Position numbers and translations under genes: made by a program
In this document: piece by piece, positions 13,947 through 14,125 of the stretch
Position numbering within the stretch: position 1 is the stretch's first letter
How the letters are laid out: each line of letters starts with the position of its first letter
The notes under the pieces: model-generated
Seen by the model: the letters and a program-made list of their open reading frames with translations, nothing else
Databases searched by the model: none
Told to the model about the DNA's origin: nothing
Assembly: GCA_030635005.1 (NCBI GenBank)
Contig: DAOVZS010000045.1
Location: 1-14,125 of the forward strand
Direction: 5' to 3'
From: Thiomargarita sp.
GTDB lineage: Bacteria; Pseudomonadota; Gammaproteobacteria; Beggiatoales; Beggiatoaceae
DNA: 14,125 nt

Positions 13947-14125
13947 CTATTGAGTGAAAAATTTTTCCTGATACGCTCTGAGATTGAATAAATGTGAGAT
14001 AACAGACTGCCAAGAAGAGCGTTCTAGTTCTATAAAAGCCTCAGCATATTGTCCAGAGGTTCCAATGGGATAAAAGCCACGATATCTCATGAGTCCCGTA
14101 AATGCGTCTTGATAATCACAATATT
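13947..14125 (-). CDS. C-terminal tail of an unidentified protein (5' end outside window)
   Basis: One frame stays open from the right edge to TAG at 13947-13949, giving 58 residues that begin YCDYQDAFTGLMRYRGFYPI and end AYQEKFFTQ. Both other frames on this strand hit a stop within 40 bases of the edge. The spacing to the DUF4381 start (19 bases) and the shared strand suggest the same operon. I do not recognise the family: it does not look like MlaE, which would be expected before mlaD, nor like the usual DUF58 or MoxR tail. A muramidase/glucosaminidase C-terminus is a loose resemblance only. Confidence 0.55.
   Translation of the reverse strand, partial: YCDYQDAFTGLMRYRGFYPIGTSGQYAEAFIELERSSWQSVISHLFNLRAYQEKFFTQ

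Overview
The window is compact, AT-rich (by eye about 40% GC) bacterial chromosome that looks gammaproteobacterial. It carries both a RelA-type and a SpoT-type long RSH protein, plus YgfB/UPF0149, YggX and Mla genes. I cannot name the genus. I see no tRNA, rRNA, CRISPR array, insertion sequence, prophage or plasmid gene.

Layout. (1) 1-6377, minus strand: ridA and recG (4-base overlap), then acs (own putative promoter), then relA, which runs off the left edge. (2) 6378-6495: a very AT-rich divergent promoter region. (3) 6496-9389, plus strand: rpoZ, spoT and a ygfB-like gene, tightly packed. (4) 9390-9441: a convergent junction with a stem-loop. (5) 9442-14125, minus strand, in transcription order: the tail of an unidentified gene, a DUF4381 membrane protein, mlaD, mlaC, mlaB, a YadG-like ABC ATPase, a YadH-like permease, an ERI-1-like DEDDh exonuclease, a short relic of the mutY 3' end, and yggX.

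How the genes fit together. relA, spoT and rpoZ all concern (p)ppGpp: RelA makes it, SpoT degrades it, and omega forms part of one of its RNA polymerase binding sites. The residues suggest a clean split of labour. RelA keeps the synthetase Asp and the EXDD motif but has lost the ED of the hydrolase HDxxED box. SpoT keeps a full hydrolase centre but has lost several synthetase residues, including the metal-binding Asp (now His277). The mla genes serve lipid transport between the two membranes, yet mlaF and mlaE are not next to mlaD. The conserved mutY-yggX pair survives only as a tail of 23 mutY codons that still holds the yggX ribosome binding site. No wholly new defence or mobile system is visible; the most notable points are the complementary RSH decay, the mutY relic, and the exonuclease coupled to an ABC exporter.
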